From NCBI RefSeq assembly GCF_021869535.1, contig NW_026262581.1:100306271-100370270 (forward strand): a stretch of DNA of 64,000 nucleotides, in the 5' to 3' direction. Below, one piece after another: positions 24,015-36,065 of this stretch (its first letter is position 1; every line of letters begins with the position of its first letter). The translations under genes and the position numbers were made by a program. The notes beneath the pieces are model-generated. The model was given only the letters and a program-made list of their open reading frames with translations. It made no database searches and was not told the DNA's origin. This DNA comes from Mytilus californianus. Taxonomy: Eukaryota > Mollusca > Bivalvia > Mytilida > Mytilidae.

Positions 24015-24170
24015 GGATTTAAATGTTGTACGCCAGATGCGCGTTGTGTACAAAAGAATCATCAGTGACGCTCGAATAAAAAAAGTTAAAATGGCCAAAT
24101 AAAGTACGTAGTTGAAGAGCATTGACGACCAAAGATTGTAAAAGGTTTTGCCAAATACAGCTACGGTAAT
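24015..24170 (-). repeat. R3 fragment, reverse orientation
   Basis: GTACGCCAGATGCGCG, CATCAGTGACGCTCGAATAA and GCCAAATACAGCTACGGTAA are the complement of R3. Its left part (AAACTCATCATAAATACC) lies on the other side of the MITE at 23881. Confidence 0.75.
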
Positions 24171-26546
24171 CAATTACCGGGTTATAAAATCCTTAATATT
24201 TCGAAAATTCAAAGTATATTCGAAATGTCCCTCATATAATTTAATCCAAATTTTTGAATTTATATCTTATTGTACTTTTTATGGACGCACTATTTGGCAG
24301 CCTATATATAATTTTATCATGCAAAATCAGCAAAATACAAATGAGAGCTATTTGTTTGTGACCATTTCAGTATCGTTCAACAAAACTTCAACCATTAAAG
24401 TCGAAAGGTACTTGGCACTGTTGTCTATGTACAACTCAATATTGGTAGACGAAGTAAAAGTAAAATAAGTTTTCACGAAATCACATTTAACAAAATACCA
24501 ATAAAAAATTCTGTTCACTTTGATAAATTCAAAAATGTTAAAATTTTACAAAAGTTGATTGTGTCAATCAATTTTGTCACTGATGTTCCCATTTATTTAT
24601 TGCAAGTCAGATTGAAATCTTATGTGAAATTCACTTATTACTATACATGAAGAAACATGGAGACCAATAACGACTCTTAAACGGTAACATTTTTTTAATA
24701 GCCACCTGTGAGATTACAAATCTTTAAAAAAAGTATTGCCTGGCGTTTTCCACAGATCATCTTTTTTCTAAACTAAGATAAATTCTCTTGGTTCATCAAC
24801 TTCAACATACTTCATATCAGGCATAGTTATATAAAAGTAATCAGGCAGACTTATAATTGTGTTCATTTTCTTTTCAACACTTATTTTTCTTTTTAAAGAT
24901 TTCCTACAAAGATCTTGGTGATGCCCTATATAACCACCTGTTTGTATTTTTTATTTGATATAAAGACCTTTGTCAGGCAACGAATAGTAGAGGTTATTCG
25001 AATTTTTCTCTTGTTATATGTGCCCTGTCAATTAATTATTCCCATGCATCGGTGCATTGGGATCAAATTTTGCGGTTAGGATAATCTCAGCAACCACAAA
25101 TTGCAGGATCTTGAAACTTAGCACAATGCTAACAATACAAATTTTGATTGTGCTTTGGGTTTTTGAATATATATATTTGCCCAAAGAACACAATCATGAG
25201 CGAAAATCTCGTGATAATCTGTAATTCAGTGAAATTTTATAAACTACTAAGACTTGTAGCCTAAATCACATTATATATAAAAATTTGACAAATAACAAAT
25301 GATATTTGATGTAATTACATGATACTTTAATCATCAATTGAACGGATAGTGTCGGAATTATTTGCGTGACCCCTGGGATAATCGTATTTTTGGGTTAAAA
25401 AAACATAAAATTTGATTGCTATAACACTTTTCACACTATCAAAGATGTAAACGTCATATAATATTTGGTATATAATCAACACTATAAGAATTGTCAACCC
25501 AAGGTTTCGGAATTCTGATTTTTGCATTCAGAACAACATCCATTTGATTATACAAACCAAATTAATATGATCCCTTAGGGACAGAGACTGGATTCGTCGG
25601 TCTGGTAAACTCCAATTACTAGACCGGCTATACTTGCATTGCCCGCTATGCAAATCTACGATAGGAAGCAGGACGAACTCGGTTGATATACAGATTAGGC
25701 GACAATGTTCTGATATGTTAAGAGCCAACCCCACGAACAGATGTCATCAGTTGAGACACAGACTCATCGTATAGATAATCTAAATCTGGATGTTTGCTTG
25801 TGAAGTGTCGATTTCAGTCATTATTTCCGATAACTCCGCTGGAGTAGCTTTGCGCTATAATTATGCCCCTGTTAAGGAAATCCGAATAATGAGAACATGC
25901 ATACGCATAACATAACATAAAAAGTTGAAAATATTCATCTAATATTTAATATTTTAGTAAAATGTTATAAGGTATTATTTAAATGGCAGTTGATATTTTT
26001 AAAATCATAGCTTACATTATATATGGGAATTCGATAGATGGTTACTAAATTTTCGTATGAACACTTGAATCTTAGTCCCTAGAGGGTGGAAAATTAAAAA
26101 AAAACCATGATTGTCCCACAGCTTAGATATTTATTGCTATTAGCATTGCTCTTTTATAGATAAAGTTTAACTAATTCTTTCAATTTGGTTTTAATTCTAC
26201 AGTAAGGAATATAAGTTAATAAGGTGAACAAGTCAAATGTTTTAATGTTATTAAAATTGCATGAAGAGATGGACTTTAGATTCAAACAAAAAGTACACTG
26301 AAGTTGACACTTTGAAGATACTAGATTGTGGTGCCATTTTATTTGTTACAGTTGCCGATTTAAAAAAAAACAGAAATTATGATTGCCACCAAAACTCCGC
26401 ACACATTCTAATAGTTGTCTTTACTCAAAGTAAAAACTCAGGAGATTTTTATGTTTGCTCTCAGGCAAGAAAAAAAAGTATTTTGAGTAATCCAGTAAAT
26501 AGTGTTTAGTATTTTGAATAGGAAGTTGATACTTGAATCATATTTG

Positions 26547-26645
26547 GAACAGATAGTGTAGGAATCTTTGTATAAAACCTGGGGCTTTTCTCTTTTTGAA
26601 CAGATAGTGTAGGAATCTTTTTATAAAACCTGGGGCTTTTCTCTA
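26547..26645 (+). repeat. 51-bp tandem duplication
   Basis: Two near-identical copies of GAACAGATAGTGTAGGAATC through ACCTGGGGCTTTTCTCT at 26547 and 26598. Only one diverged counterpart exists in copy B, so the duplication is specific to A. Confidence 0.85.
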
Positions 26646-26877
26646 AGTGCGAAAGACAGAAAATTTTAACGCTAGAATTTCCGTACGACTATTTAGAAAA
26701 TAAAGGTGCCAAGTCCAGTATCTCCTCCAGATATTTTATTCTCCTTATAATTCATTTGTTTCAAGATATCATGGCTGCTGTTTAAAATACATGTTTTAAA
26801 TTAAAATAATCTACTGTTCCATATTGATTTTCAAAAAGGATAAAAATGTATATGTGACTTGCCATTTTTTCATTTAC

Positions 26878-27180
26878 AAAAAAATATGACTGAAGGAGAT
26901 ATAGAGGGTCTACGCCAATGAGACAATAACCCAAAAACAAAACATTTATAAAGGTAAACATACAGTCTTCAGCGATAGACAGGTGTCTATGCACTGTCAG
27001 ACTCTAAATTGCTAAGGGTCTACAAAGTAAAAAATATATTTGAAACAGACTATCGAAGATCTGACATCAACCCTAAAGCCCCATAAAATAAAAAACGCAC
27101 TTGAAATGAAAACGACAGCCACTAAAAAGCTTCATGACTTAGGACAGGCATTCAACATCATGATAAAAATCTTCTAAATG
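26878..27180 (+). repeat. Degenerate R1 copy
   Basis: GTCTACGCCAATGAGACAAT at the left and CATGACTTAGGACAGGCATT at the right match the start and distal part of R1, with heavy divergence between them. Confidence 0.5.
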
Positions 27181-27854
27181 CAGGGAATGGAAAGTTTGAA
27201 GCTATACTCTTATGGCTGCTGTTTTTATCTATTTTTTCAACATTTTATTCTTATAATTACTGTTCATCATGTGTTACTGTAGAATTTCATTTTATATAAG
27301 AAAAGAAAACATTAAAAAAAGCCTAATATTGACTTTTTTTAACACTTTCGTACTTTCATACTTTCATGACTAACTGTAATTGAACGAAGGGAAAGTCACA
27401 TGACAGAATGTCACAATTAAGTTTGGAGAGAAATTGTTCTTTAATTAAGAAAAGACTTACATTTTACGACCATTTTTTTGTATTTTCTAAAACTATTCAA
27501 TTGATATAAAACAACTTTTAAAAAAAATTGCATTTGATAAAATTACTGCTAAGAAAACAAGCTATCAAAGTCTCTTGTTAGTGACTGGCTTCATGGTGCC
27601 AAGAAATATAACCTTTGTATGATTAATATTTGACCATGTTGATGAACAATTTCATAAACTGTGCACTGAATTTATCATATAATAAATCATCATTTCAGGG
27701 GTTTCCATTTGTATATTCGAACACTTCAGTATTAACTAATTAAATGACGTTTTGTTTTAGTACGAAATAGTAAATAAGTGACTTTCTGTCCTATGACTAT
27801 ATCTGTCCATTTACCAAGTAATTGACCTGGGATGTGCTGGTTTTTATTTCAATT

Positions 27855-27915
27855 GTCCAGTATTGACCAGTATTTTCCAGTATTTATCGGTATTTACCAT
27901 CCTCCTGTCATTACT
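27855..27915 (+). repeat. Short tandem repeat of CCAGTATTG-type units
   Basis: Four or five 10-12-bp units (CCAGTATTGA, CCAGTATTTT, CCAGTATTTA, CGGTATTTA). The minus-strand ORF over it is only a readout of the repeat. Confidence 0.6.
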
Positions 27916-28760
27916 AGTATTGACCGTTTGCCAACATTGGTTTTGTGAACTTGTTTTGCCATTTTCTCTCGATCTATGTGTTTTTAAATGTCTTCTTGGT
28001 ATCTTCCCTCCTTTTTTAACTCCTACTGCCATGATATAACACTTTTTAGCTTCTTTTGTATAGCTTGATTGACTTAGATTTGAATCATCATACTTACCTT
28101 ATAATTCATTTGAGTGTTGTTATTTGTTTTTATTTGTTTGATCAACTGACCAACTGAAGTACTATTTGAATTACAATTTTACAACTGTTTGTTCTAGTCT
28201 ATAGGGTCTATATTTTGGATTCTAAGTCAAGTGTGCACGGGTGTTATTTTGATTCGCACGTTTTCAGTGAAGTAGAAAATGAAAAGAAAAGTAACAACAT
28301 AAAACATTGCAAACAAATGATAATCCAATCTGATTATCTGATTAAAAAGTTGCTGCTTCATATTTTATCTCATTATCAACATTTCGTACTAAACAATTTT
28401 AAAAGCTTGGATATCACAAAAAATGTGCTAATTTATATATCCCAAACTTGATTTGTCAGTACTGCACAGATAATCTAAAATGGGCAGGCGATTTTTCAAA
28501 ACAAGAAGTAAAAATAATTTATCTTCATTTTGCAGATCATGAATATGAATGTAGTTTTAGAGCTATAGATAGCATGATTTGTATGTCGAGATGGATTCAA
28601 CAGCCGGGACTTTTTCTTTAACATGGTATAATACCGCTTATTTTATTTGCTTTATTTTGTACTAATGTTTTTCATATCTATTACATCGTTATTTAGAGCT
28701 TAGTGCTTTTCCCGTATTGGTTTTTATTGCATTTTCTGAATTGTTCCTTTTGTGAGTTAC

Positions 28761-29285
28761 TGATCGAGATTTATAAGGGAGAGCAATGAGATCTTCAAAA
28801 TAATAGTAACACTGCAACATATACACGTGCCTGCATATTCACGTTGCACGGACTACATTTACGGGAACGGCTTCTTACGCCAACTTCCTCCAGAAGGATT
28901 ATGAGTATTCAATGAAAATAACACTTTATGAATTGGGTGTGTCCAACACCCTTTTCTGGATTAACCTGTATCAGTAAACATTTGAAAGCCATAGATGTTA
29001 AGTTTTGTTCAATTGATAAACTTCTGATACCAATTTAAAAAAGAAGCAACAAATTCAAGATGGCGTATACATTTAGATATGCAGTTAGATTCTCAGTTTA
29101 ACACTGTTTATCTACCTTTAATTAGAATATCGTTTTTACCGAACGAAGGGGATGTATTTTTATTCCGTTTAAAAATACGCATGTGCTTGCCATTTCGGTC
29201 TTTTTTCATTGATTATCCAGAAGAAGATCATCATTGTCAAAACCATTGTTACAAAAAAATCCTGTATACTAGTAATATACAAATA
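28761..29285. other. Duplicate-related spacer
   Basis: Near 29042 the segment AGAAGCAACAAATTCAAGAT followed by GGCG resembles the CAAGATGGCG stretch of copies C and D, so remnants of that older block may extend here. There is no gene. Confidence 0.4.
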
Positions 29286-29400
29286 TGAGATGTGGTATGA
29301 TTGCCATTGAGACAACTATCCACCAGAGTTCAATTGATGTGCATTTAAGCAACTATATGTCACCTTACGGACTTCAACAATGAAAAACAACCATATGTAG
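29286..29400 (+). repeat. R1 fragment
   Basis: GAGATGTGGTATGATTGCCA followed by GAGACAACTATCCACCAGAG and GACTTCAACAATGAAAAACA. This is the proximal third of R1 only. Confidence 0.75.
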
Positions 29401-30019
29401 ATATGAAACCCAACCTTATTTTTGTTAAAATGTTTTTCCTGTACTTGTTAAAGATGTTGACTATTTCAAATCGAAAAAAAAACATACATTTGCCTTTTGG
29501 TTGGATATGCATGATGGGAATTTCTTCGGCTCTTTAATATGTCCTTCCAATTTGGATTATATCTTTTTCCCTAATAAATATGGCAATGATGTCACTGATT
29601 TGACGTCAATCCTGTTTCAATGGCAAATGATTTTCTATGTAGCCGCTCCAACAGTATCTATGAATTGATTCATTGAGGTTTCTGCCAACATCTTTAAGAA
29701 GCTTAAGTTTTCAAACCTAAAGGGCTACGTTTCTTCTTTATTTGTTTGTAAATGTTATACAGAGTGATCAAACTACTCATTTGTGCCTCCGCATTTTATT
29801 CCTAGGCTAATTATTGAAATTGCATATACGTATGTTGTCTTTTCTTGTTAAGTGAATTCAACTGAAAACTGGATGATCCTTACTAAAATTTGATACATTG
29901 CATATCAGCGCGAACTGCTTGAAAAAAGACAAAAAGCGTTGGAAAAGTTACTTCAAGAAAAAATATCGACTGTGTACATATAATTTCTATTAGCTCACAA
30001 AAGTGCATACAAATCCAAA
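29401..30019. other. No gene seen
   Basis: Unrecognised AT-rich sequence. Confidence 0.4.
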
Positions 30020-30330
30020 TTATTCAATACAATTATATTTAAAATTTATCCAAACATTTAAAGATCTTTGCATCAAAATCTTTAATGGGCAAAAAGGTTC
30101 AACATAAAAAGAAGTTATGAAATCCCCTTTAATACCTGTACCCGTATTGAATTCAAAACATATGAAGTAGTCATGGATTGATAATATAAGATTCCCAATA
30201 ATATGTAATGTATGCATGCTCTTATATTGTATTGTTAAATATGTTAAATGGAGAAGACTTCATAAGTCTGTTTGACTTGTGTCTCATCCAATTTGTGTTT
30301 ATGCAAATAAAATATGTTTAAACTATAAGA
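30020..30330 (+). mobile_element. Possible 3' end of a non-LTR retrotransposon
   Basis: The stretch TGGAGAAGACTTCATAAGTC, GACTTGTGTCTCATCC and TATGCAAATAAAATATG resembles the 3' untranslated end of LINE-type elements in bivalves as I remember them, with an AATAAA near 30308. No reverse transcriptase is present, so it would be a severely 5'-truncated copy. A host 3' UTR is the alternative. Confidence 0.35.
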
Positions 30331-31000
30331 TTCCCAACCATGTCTAAAGAAAGGGGTTACTGATCTTTCTGTGAGGTGTAGGGTTTTTGTTTAGTTGTTT
30401 ATGAACTTGTAGCAACGTCACCAAGCAAAAAGAAATCAACGTTCTCCGACTAATGGTACTTCAATTGATGTATAGAATATCTCATTTCCATTATATTGAA
30501 ATGTTGAAATTAAAGGTTCCTATAGCGTAACTCTCATATGAAAATCACTTATAGTTGTCACAACACAGTTATAAGTAATCTGACTAGAAAATGTGATTTA
30601 TAAAATATGTAGTAAATTCTGCAAATAATAACAATTTTTAACAAAATCATATTTTTCAAAATGCCAACTAATACATTCTTTCCACTTCGATTAATTTCTT
30701 AAATGTTAAATTTTACACAAGTAAATTTGGTAAATTTTGTCCATTATCGATAATGTTTTCATTTTTAGGTCGTATTGAATTTATTTTTAAGTTCACACGG
30801 AGCAATTACGCATAAAACATATACTGAGAGAGACACTGTTGCGGTTACATTCTTTAAGAGCCGGTTGTGAGATTACAAGTCATTACAAAAGTACTGCCAG
30901 GCGTTTTTCGCAAATAAACATGTTTTTTATGAGTTCTCATGGTTTATTAACTTCAACATACTTCATATTAGGCATGGGTATATATAAAACTAAAGGTTCT

Positions 31001-32391
31001 AAAGAGCCTGTGTCGCTCACCTAGGTCTATGTGCATATTCGACAAAGGACACTCCCCAACATTGTAGACAAGAAAAGAAATGCATGCCAAAAATCTCTTT
31101 TTTGTTGATCTTGTATTGCTGATTATTCAAAATTGAGAATGCAAATGGGGAATATGCCAAAGAGACAACAACCCGACCAAAGAGCCGACAACAGCCGAAT
31201 GGTCTTCAACGCAGCGAGAAAATCCCGCAACCGGAGGTGGTCCTCAGCTGACCCCTAAATAAAATTATGTACTGGTTCAGTGAAAATGGACGTCACACTA
31301 AACCCCAAAACATATAAAGGAACTAAAATTAAAAAAACATACAAGACTAACAAAGGCCAGAGGCTCCTGACTTGGGACAGGCGCAAAAATGCGGCGGGGT
31401 TAAACATGTTTTGTGAGATCTCAACCCTCCCCCTATACCTCTAGTCACTGTAGAATAAAGAAACACATTAGTCTGTTAAGTTTCTCTTTATCTTTTTAGT
31501 TTTTTTTCAAAACACAAAAGGGTAAAAACTCTTCAATTAAGGGCAATCACTCCTATAAAGAGTGACAGTCTACGAACTAGATCAGTAAAATTTGACTTGT
31601 TTTTAGATCTTGCCTTGCTGATCATTTTTGTTTTTGAAGTTTCTATCTATCTATTATAATTTTATCATTTCATCTATTATAATTTTATCATATATGGCAA
31701 AACTCAAAAAAATTGTTAAAAATCGTTATTAAAGGACAATAACTTCAAAAAGGAGTCGTCGGACGATTTCCTCTATACTGTCTTAATTGTAGATCATGTC
31801 TTGCTGATCACTTTTGCTAATTTAAATTTCTATTATAATTATAAATGTATAAGGCATAAACGCAAAAAGTTGTTAAAAATAGTCATCAAAGGGCAATAAC
31901 TCTAATGACGATTTCGACCATTCGGCTTATTTGTAGATCTTGTCTTGTTGATCAATTTTGTAATTCAAAGTATCTCTCTTTCTATTACTGCATTCAAGAT
32001 GATAGCCAAAAATGAAGAAAAAATGGTAAAATTTGTCATTTAAGGGCAATAACTCCTATAAAAAGTCGCTTGACAGTTTTGACGTAAAAAGACAATTGGT
32101 AGAGCTCAATATTCTGAATATTAATGTCCCTGTCAGATTTTCTTTATTTATAACGATTTAAAAATAATAGATAAAACTTGCATTTTACCCCCTAAGTTCT
32201 ATTTTTTAGCCGTCAGCCATCTTGATTGGCAGGCGGGGTCATCGGACACATTATTTAAACTAGATACCCCAATAATGAGTGTGGCCAAGTTTGGTTATTT
32301 GCCCCAGTAGTTTCAGAGGAGAATATTTTTGTAAAAATTTAACGACGACGACGGACGACAACGACGACGGACGGCCAGGTGAGCTAAAAAG
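31001..32391. mobile_element. 1.4-kb repeat element R5 with internal tandem units
   Basis: Ends read GAGCCTGTGTCGCTCACCT on the left and AGGTGAGCTAAAAAG on the right, so CTCACCT/AGGTGAG are inverted. Inside, three or four related units of about 155 bp each contain GGGCAATAACTCC-like and TTTGTAGATCTTGTCTTG-like blocks (31535, 31733, 31890, 32044). The end has a GACGACGACGGACGAC-type stretch. Copy A reads straight through the site (TATAAAAGTAATC), so this is an insertion into B. An R4/R1 composite is nested at 31130-31445. I recall similar elements in bivalves but cannot name the class. Confidence 0.65.
31130..31445 (+). repeat. R4/R1 composite repeat nested in R5
   Basis: Opens with AAAATTGAGAATGCAAATGG and GAGACAACAACCCGACCAAA (the R4 segment also found reversed at 22945). 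It continues through a GAAAATCCCGCAACCGGAGG stretch and ends with the R1-like distal block CTCCTGACTTGGGACAGGC and GGGGTTAAACATGTTTTG. Confidence 0.7.
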
Positions 32392-33424
32392 TAATCCAAC
32401 CAATATTTAATGATTTTCAATTACCATTCCAAACATACTTTTTTCTCGAGTTTTCATACAAAGATCTTAGTGATGCCATATATTACAATCTGTCTAGCAA
32501 CGAATACTAGACAATATTGATTTATTTTTTCAAGTTGTGTATGCAAAGTAAAATATTTATCCGCACGCTCAATGAAGCTGCGGGGATAACGATTTTGGTT
32601 AGGATAATCTCAGCCACCACAAATTGTAGGACCTTGAAACTTGGCGCAATGCTAACGCTGTATAAGTACATTGTGTTGTAGGTTCTGGATAGTTATATAT
32701 TTGCCCTTATGGCAGAATTATGGGCGAAAACGAATTTATGATAATCAGTAAATCTGTGAAATATTCTAAACGACTAAGAGTAGATTTTTGAGACTTGGAT
32801 TCATAAATCCCATTACATATGCAAACTTGACTGATTTGACAATTGATATCGGAATTTCCATGCAACCTATTAGGGCTTGATCCGCACGGGTCCCAAAACC
32901 GAACTCCTCTGATCCCTTTTGAGATAATATCACATAATATAATTAACACTATAGTTGTCTGTGTCGAAAGTTCGATAGTTCTAAGATACCTTCTGACCAA
33001 GAATTGTGGGCGATTTTATCCAATAACTAGTAAAATAGTGTTAAGTATTTTAAATATTAAATGTTACATTCCTTTCACATTATTATAGATCAAAATTTCA
33101 TATTAGGTATTAGGTATATAATTAACACTGTAAGAGTTCTCTTCGCCCAGGGTTTCAGAATATTGATTTTTGACATCAGGACACAAACGAGAAGCAACAG
33201 AAGTATTCCGATTTTCAAATATCGGAAATCTAATTTAGATATACAAAACAATACGTAATCAAAAGGAGCGAGGCCGGTTGTGTCGACAATGTAAACGTCT
33301 CCTGCAAAGTATGCATCACCTGCCATTCAAATCCGGACACAGTCAAAATGTCGCGGCAGAAGTAGGACATAATTGGTAAACGTATATAGATGACTTTTTT
33401 GGTATCTTTAAATTGAAAAGTAAA

Positions 33425-33480
33425 ATCACAAAAATACTGAACTCCGAGGAAAATTCAAAAAGGAAAGTGAACACCGCGTA
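33425..33480 (+). repeat. Small dispersed fragment (CCGAGGAAAATTCAAAA type)
   Basis: ACTGAACTCCGAGGAAAATT followed by CAAAAAGGAAAGT recurs as ACCGAACTCCAAGGAAAATT at 53215. It is absent from the matching place in copy A. Confidence 0.55.
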
Positions 33481-33556
33481 AACATGTTGCTCGTGAGTTG
33501 AGACACAGATGCATCGTATCGGTCAACCAATTCTCGATGGTGACAATATTGTGTAG

Positions 33557-33670
33557 TGTCGATTTCAGCCATTTTCCATAACCCTGCAGGATCAAATTTA
33601 GCGATATGAACATTGTCGATTTCAGTCATTTTCCATAACCCTGCAGGATAAAATTTTGCGATATAAGCAC
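33557..33670 (-). repeat. 57-bp tandem duplication
   Basis: TGTCGATTTCAGCCATTTTC at 33557 recurs with one difference at 33614. The period is 57, divisible by three. Copy A has only one counterpart. On the minus strand each copy reads AKFDPAGLWKM-like residues and ends in an ATG(A/G)CTGAAATCGAC start-like segment. Confidence 0.8.
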
Positions 33671-33775
33671 ACCTGAAATTATAAGGTGTTGTTTTCAGTT
33701 AAGGAAGTCTGTATTATGTGAACATGCACGATCATAACGCAAAACAAATAATGCAGTATTTAGGGAAATATATAG

Positions 33776-33921
33776 ACAATAACTGTTTAGTGTCTTTAAA
33801 TATCAGCTGTATTTGTACGAGGCTAAGAGACAGGTGTAATGCGTGCTTCAGCGAGCTATTACTCCTGTTTCGAGCCGATTACAAATACAGCTGATATTTA
33901 AAGACACTAAACAGTTATTGT
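33776..33921. mobile_element. Foldback element with perfect 42-bp arms
   Basis: Arms 33776-33817 and 33880-33921 are exact reverse complements, beginning ACAATAACTGTTTAGTGTC. The 62-base centre also pairs partly (GACAGGTGTAAT with ATTACTCCTGTT), so the whole 146 bp can fold as one hairpin. It is absent from copy A. The perfect arms imply a young insertion or gene-conversion upkeep. Confidence 0.85.
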
Positions 33922-35019
33922 ATTTATCCTGCAATTAATTTTGTACATTTTTTTCCATCCCAATCGTTGAATTTGTTTTTGAAAGAAATCGACATGACTT
34001 AAACGCGGACCGCAATGAGGACCCCAAATTGAACTGTAACGTAAACAGTAATTTGACATAACCGTTCGCTCGCAACAGAAGCAGGATACAAGGAAACTAT
34101 ATACGTCTAGTATCTTCGTGTTCTCTGTACACCTATATTAGTATAGTAGAAAGGTCGATTGCAGGATAATGTTAGATACTTTGGATAGGCAGTTGATATT
34201 TCAATCATAGCTTGCAATTGTCATGGGAAGCATGGCAAGACATGGTGTCGAAAATTACGCATAACCCCTGGGTCATTGTCTATAGGGGGTGTGGAAAATA
34301 AAGAATATGATTGCCTCAGAAATTTCTATGTTAATAGACTTCTTTTAACTGATTCTTTCAATCTAGAATGAAGAATATTTATTTATGGGGTGAAGAAGTC
34401 ACAAGTTTTAATGTTACTAAATAATGACATAGATTTTATTGTATAGACACTAACACTTCAAACATAGTGTACTCTGAAATTGACTATATCAAGATGCTAG
34501 ATTTTTATTTTGACAGTATATTTGTCATGAAGATGTGGCAGGGTTTCGATTGGAATAGTCAGTTTTAGTAAAACAATATTGTATAAAAAAAAAAGCATAT
34601 GAACTCCAAAGTCACAGAAGATTCAATGATTAAGCAACACTATTGTTATAAAAATAATCTTAATTAAACAAAGTCTAATAAAGCAAACAGAAGGATTTGA
34701 AGGGCAATTCTTTAACGTTTTATCAAATAAAATAAATAAAATCAAAATACAATTTTGGTGTGAAAACCCAATTAATTGAAACGCTTGATGTATTTATACT
34801 GCCAAATTTGGCTTTAGCACCTAGTTTTAAGTGACCATACTTACCTTATATTTTATTTGGGTGATGTTATTTATTTTTATGTGTTTGACCAACTGACCAA
34901 CTGAAGTACTGTTTGAATTACAACTTAACTGTTTATTCTATTTACATGGTCTACATTTTGAATTATAAGTCAAGTGTGCACGGGTGTCATTTGGATTCAC
35001 GTGTTTCAACGAAGTAGGT

Positions 35020-35356
35020 TCGGGGAGGGTTAAGCGCTTACAAACATGTTTAACCCCTCCACATTCTGTATGTCCCTGTCCCACATCTGGATCCTGTAAT
35101 AAAGTGATCGTCGTTGATTGCTGTCTGACACATTTGTTTTTAGATTATCATTAATCAAGTCGTTTGTTTTCTCGTTTGAATGTTTCACATATTGTCATGT
35201 CGGGTATTTTATATTACCATACGGTATTTGTTTTGCTTATTGTTGAAGACCCTACGGTGACCTCAAGCTACTTACATCCACTTTATTTGGTATTTGATGA
35301 ATTTTTCTCTCATTGGCAATCATCCCACACTGATGATCTCTTTATTTTTATATAGA
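35020..35356 (-). repeat. R1 copy inserted in copy B
   Basis: Reverse-orientation R1 with CATGTTTAACCCCTCCACAT, ATTGTCATGTCGGGTATT, GTTGAAGACCCTACGGTGAC and a TTTATTTTTATATAG end. Copy A is uninterrupted here (GAAGTAGAAAATG), giving the empty site. Confidence 0.75.
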
Positions 35357-36065
35357 TGTATTGCAAATATTTGTCTAATTTAATCAAAAAAAGTAACAAC
35401 ATAAGTCATTGCAATTGAATAATAATCCAATTTGGTTATCTAATAAAAAAAAAAGTTGCTGCTTCATATCTATAATCTCATTGTATAAACATTTCTTATA
35501 AAAATATTTTAATGATAAGACTAAATATCACAAACTTGGTTTGTCAATACTGCACAGATATTTCGTCATAGAAGGTAAAAATAACTTTATTTTTGTATTG
35601 CAGATTATGAATATGAAAAAAAATGATAGCAACACTTTATATATTTCATGCGTCCGACGCGTCTGGGTTTACCTCCATGCACCAGGAACTCTCAAAGCCG
35701 AATATTTGAAAGCCAATGATATATAAGAATCGAAACAGTTGAAGAGTTTTATGACCAAAATATTAACCTAAACATTATAGCCAAATCCATCAACTTTGCT
35801 CGAGGGAGTTGAAACCTTAGTTTCTTAATAATTTCTTAATTTCTAAACGTTCAATTCAAGAAAAGTTTGTTATTAATCACGAAGTAGTATTAAAGTTTCA
35901 GACAGCATGATGTCATATCATTAGTTAAGTTTTTCGAGATTACTTTCAATAACTGCGACCATTCTTTAACATGGTATAATATTATAATTTTTTTTATGCC
36001 TGTTATATCGTTATTTCAGAGCGTAGTGCTTTTCCTGGACTGAATTTTATTGCATGGTCTTGTAT

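Larger units (their letters stand above)
24470..28760 (+). repeat. Segmental duplication, copy A (pair of 30620-36065)
   Basis: Diverged but colinear with 30620-36065. Anchors are GTGAGATTACAAAT near 24709, ACTTCAACATACTTCATATC near 24800, CTACAAAGATCTTGGTGATG near 24903, GGTTAGGATAATCTCAGC near 25075, GTCTGTGTCTCAACTG (minus) near 25753, CAACTGACCAACTGAAGTAC near 28143, AAGTCAAGTGTGCACGGGTG near 28224 and TAGAGCTTAGTGCTTTTCCC near 28695. Copy A lacks three insertions found in B and so preserves their empty sites. A candidate exon on the minus strand is described in the findings. Confidence 0.75.
30620..36065 (+). repeat. Segmental duplication, copy B (pair of 24470-28760)
   Basis: Colinear with copy A using the anchors given there: GTGAGATTACAAGT near 30868, ACTTCAACATACTTCATATT near 30950, AAAGATCTTAGTGATGCC near 32460, GGTTAGGATAATCTCAGC near 32598, GTGCACGGGTGTCATTTG near 34976 and AGAGCGTAGTGCTTTTCC near 36018. 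It is longer than A mainly because of insertions at about 30990-32391, 33425-33480, 33776-33921 and 35020-35390. Confidence 0.75.

Noticed and set aside
27844-28032. 62-codon basic minus-strand ORF
   Set aside because: Half of it reads through a short CCAGTATT tandem repeat, and there is no conserved counterpart in copy B.
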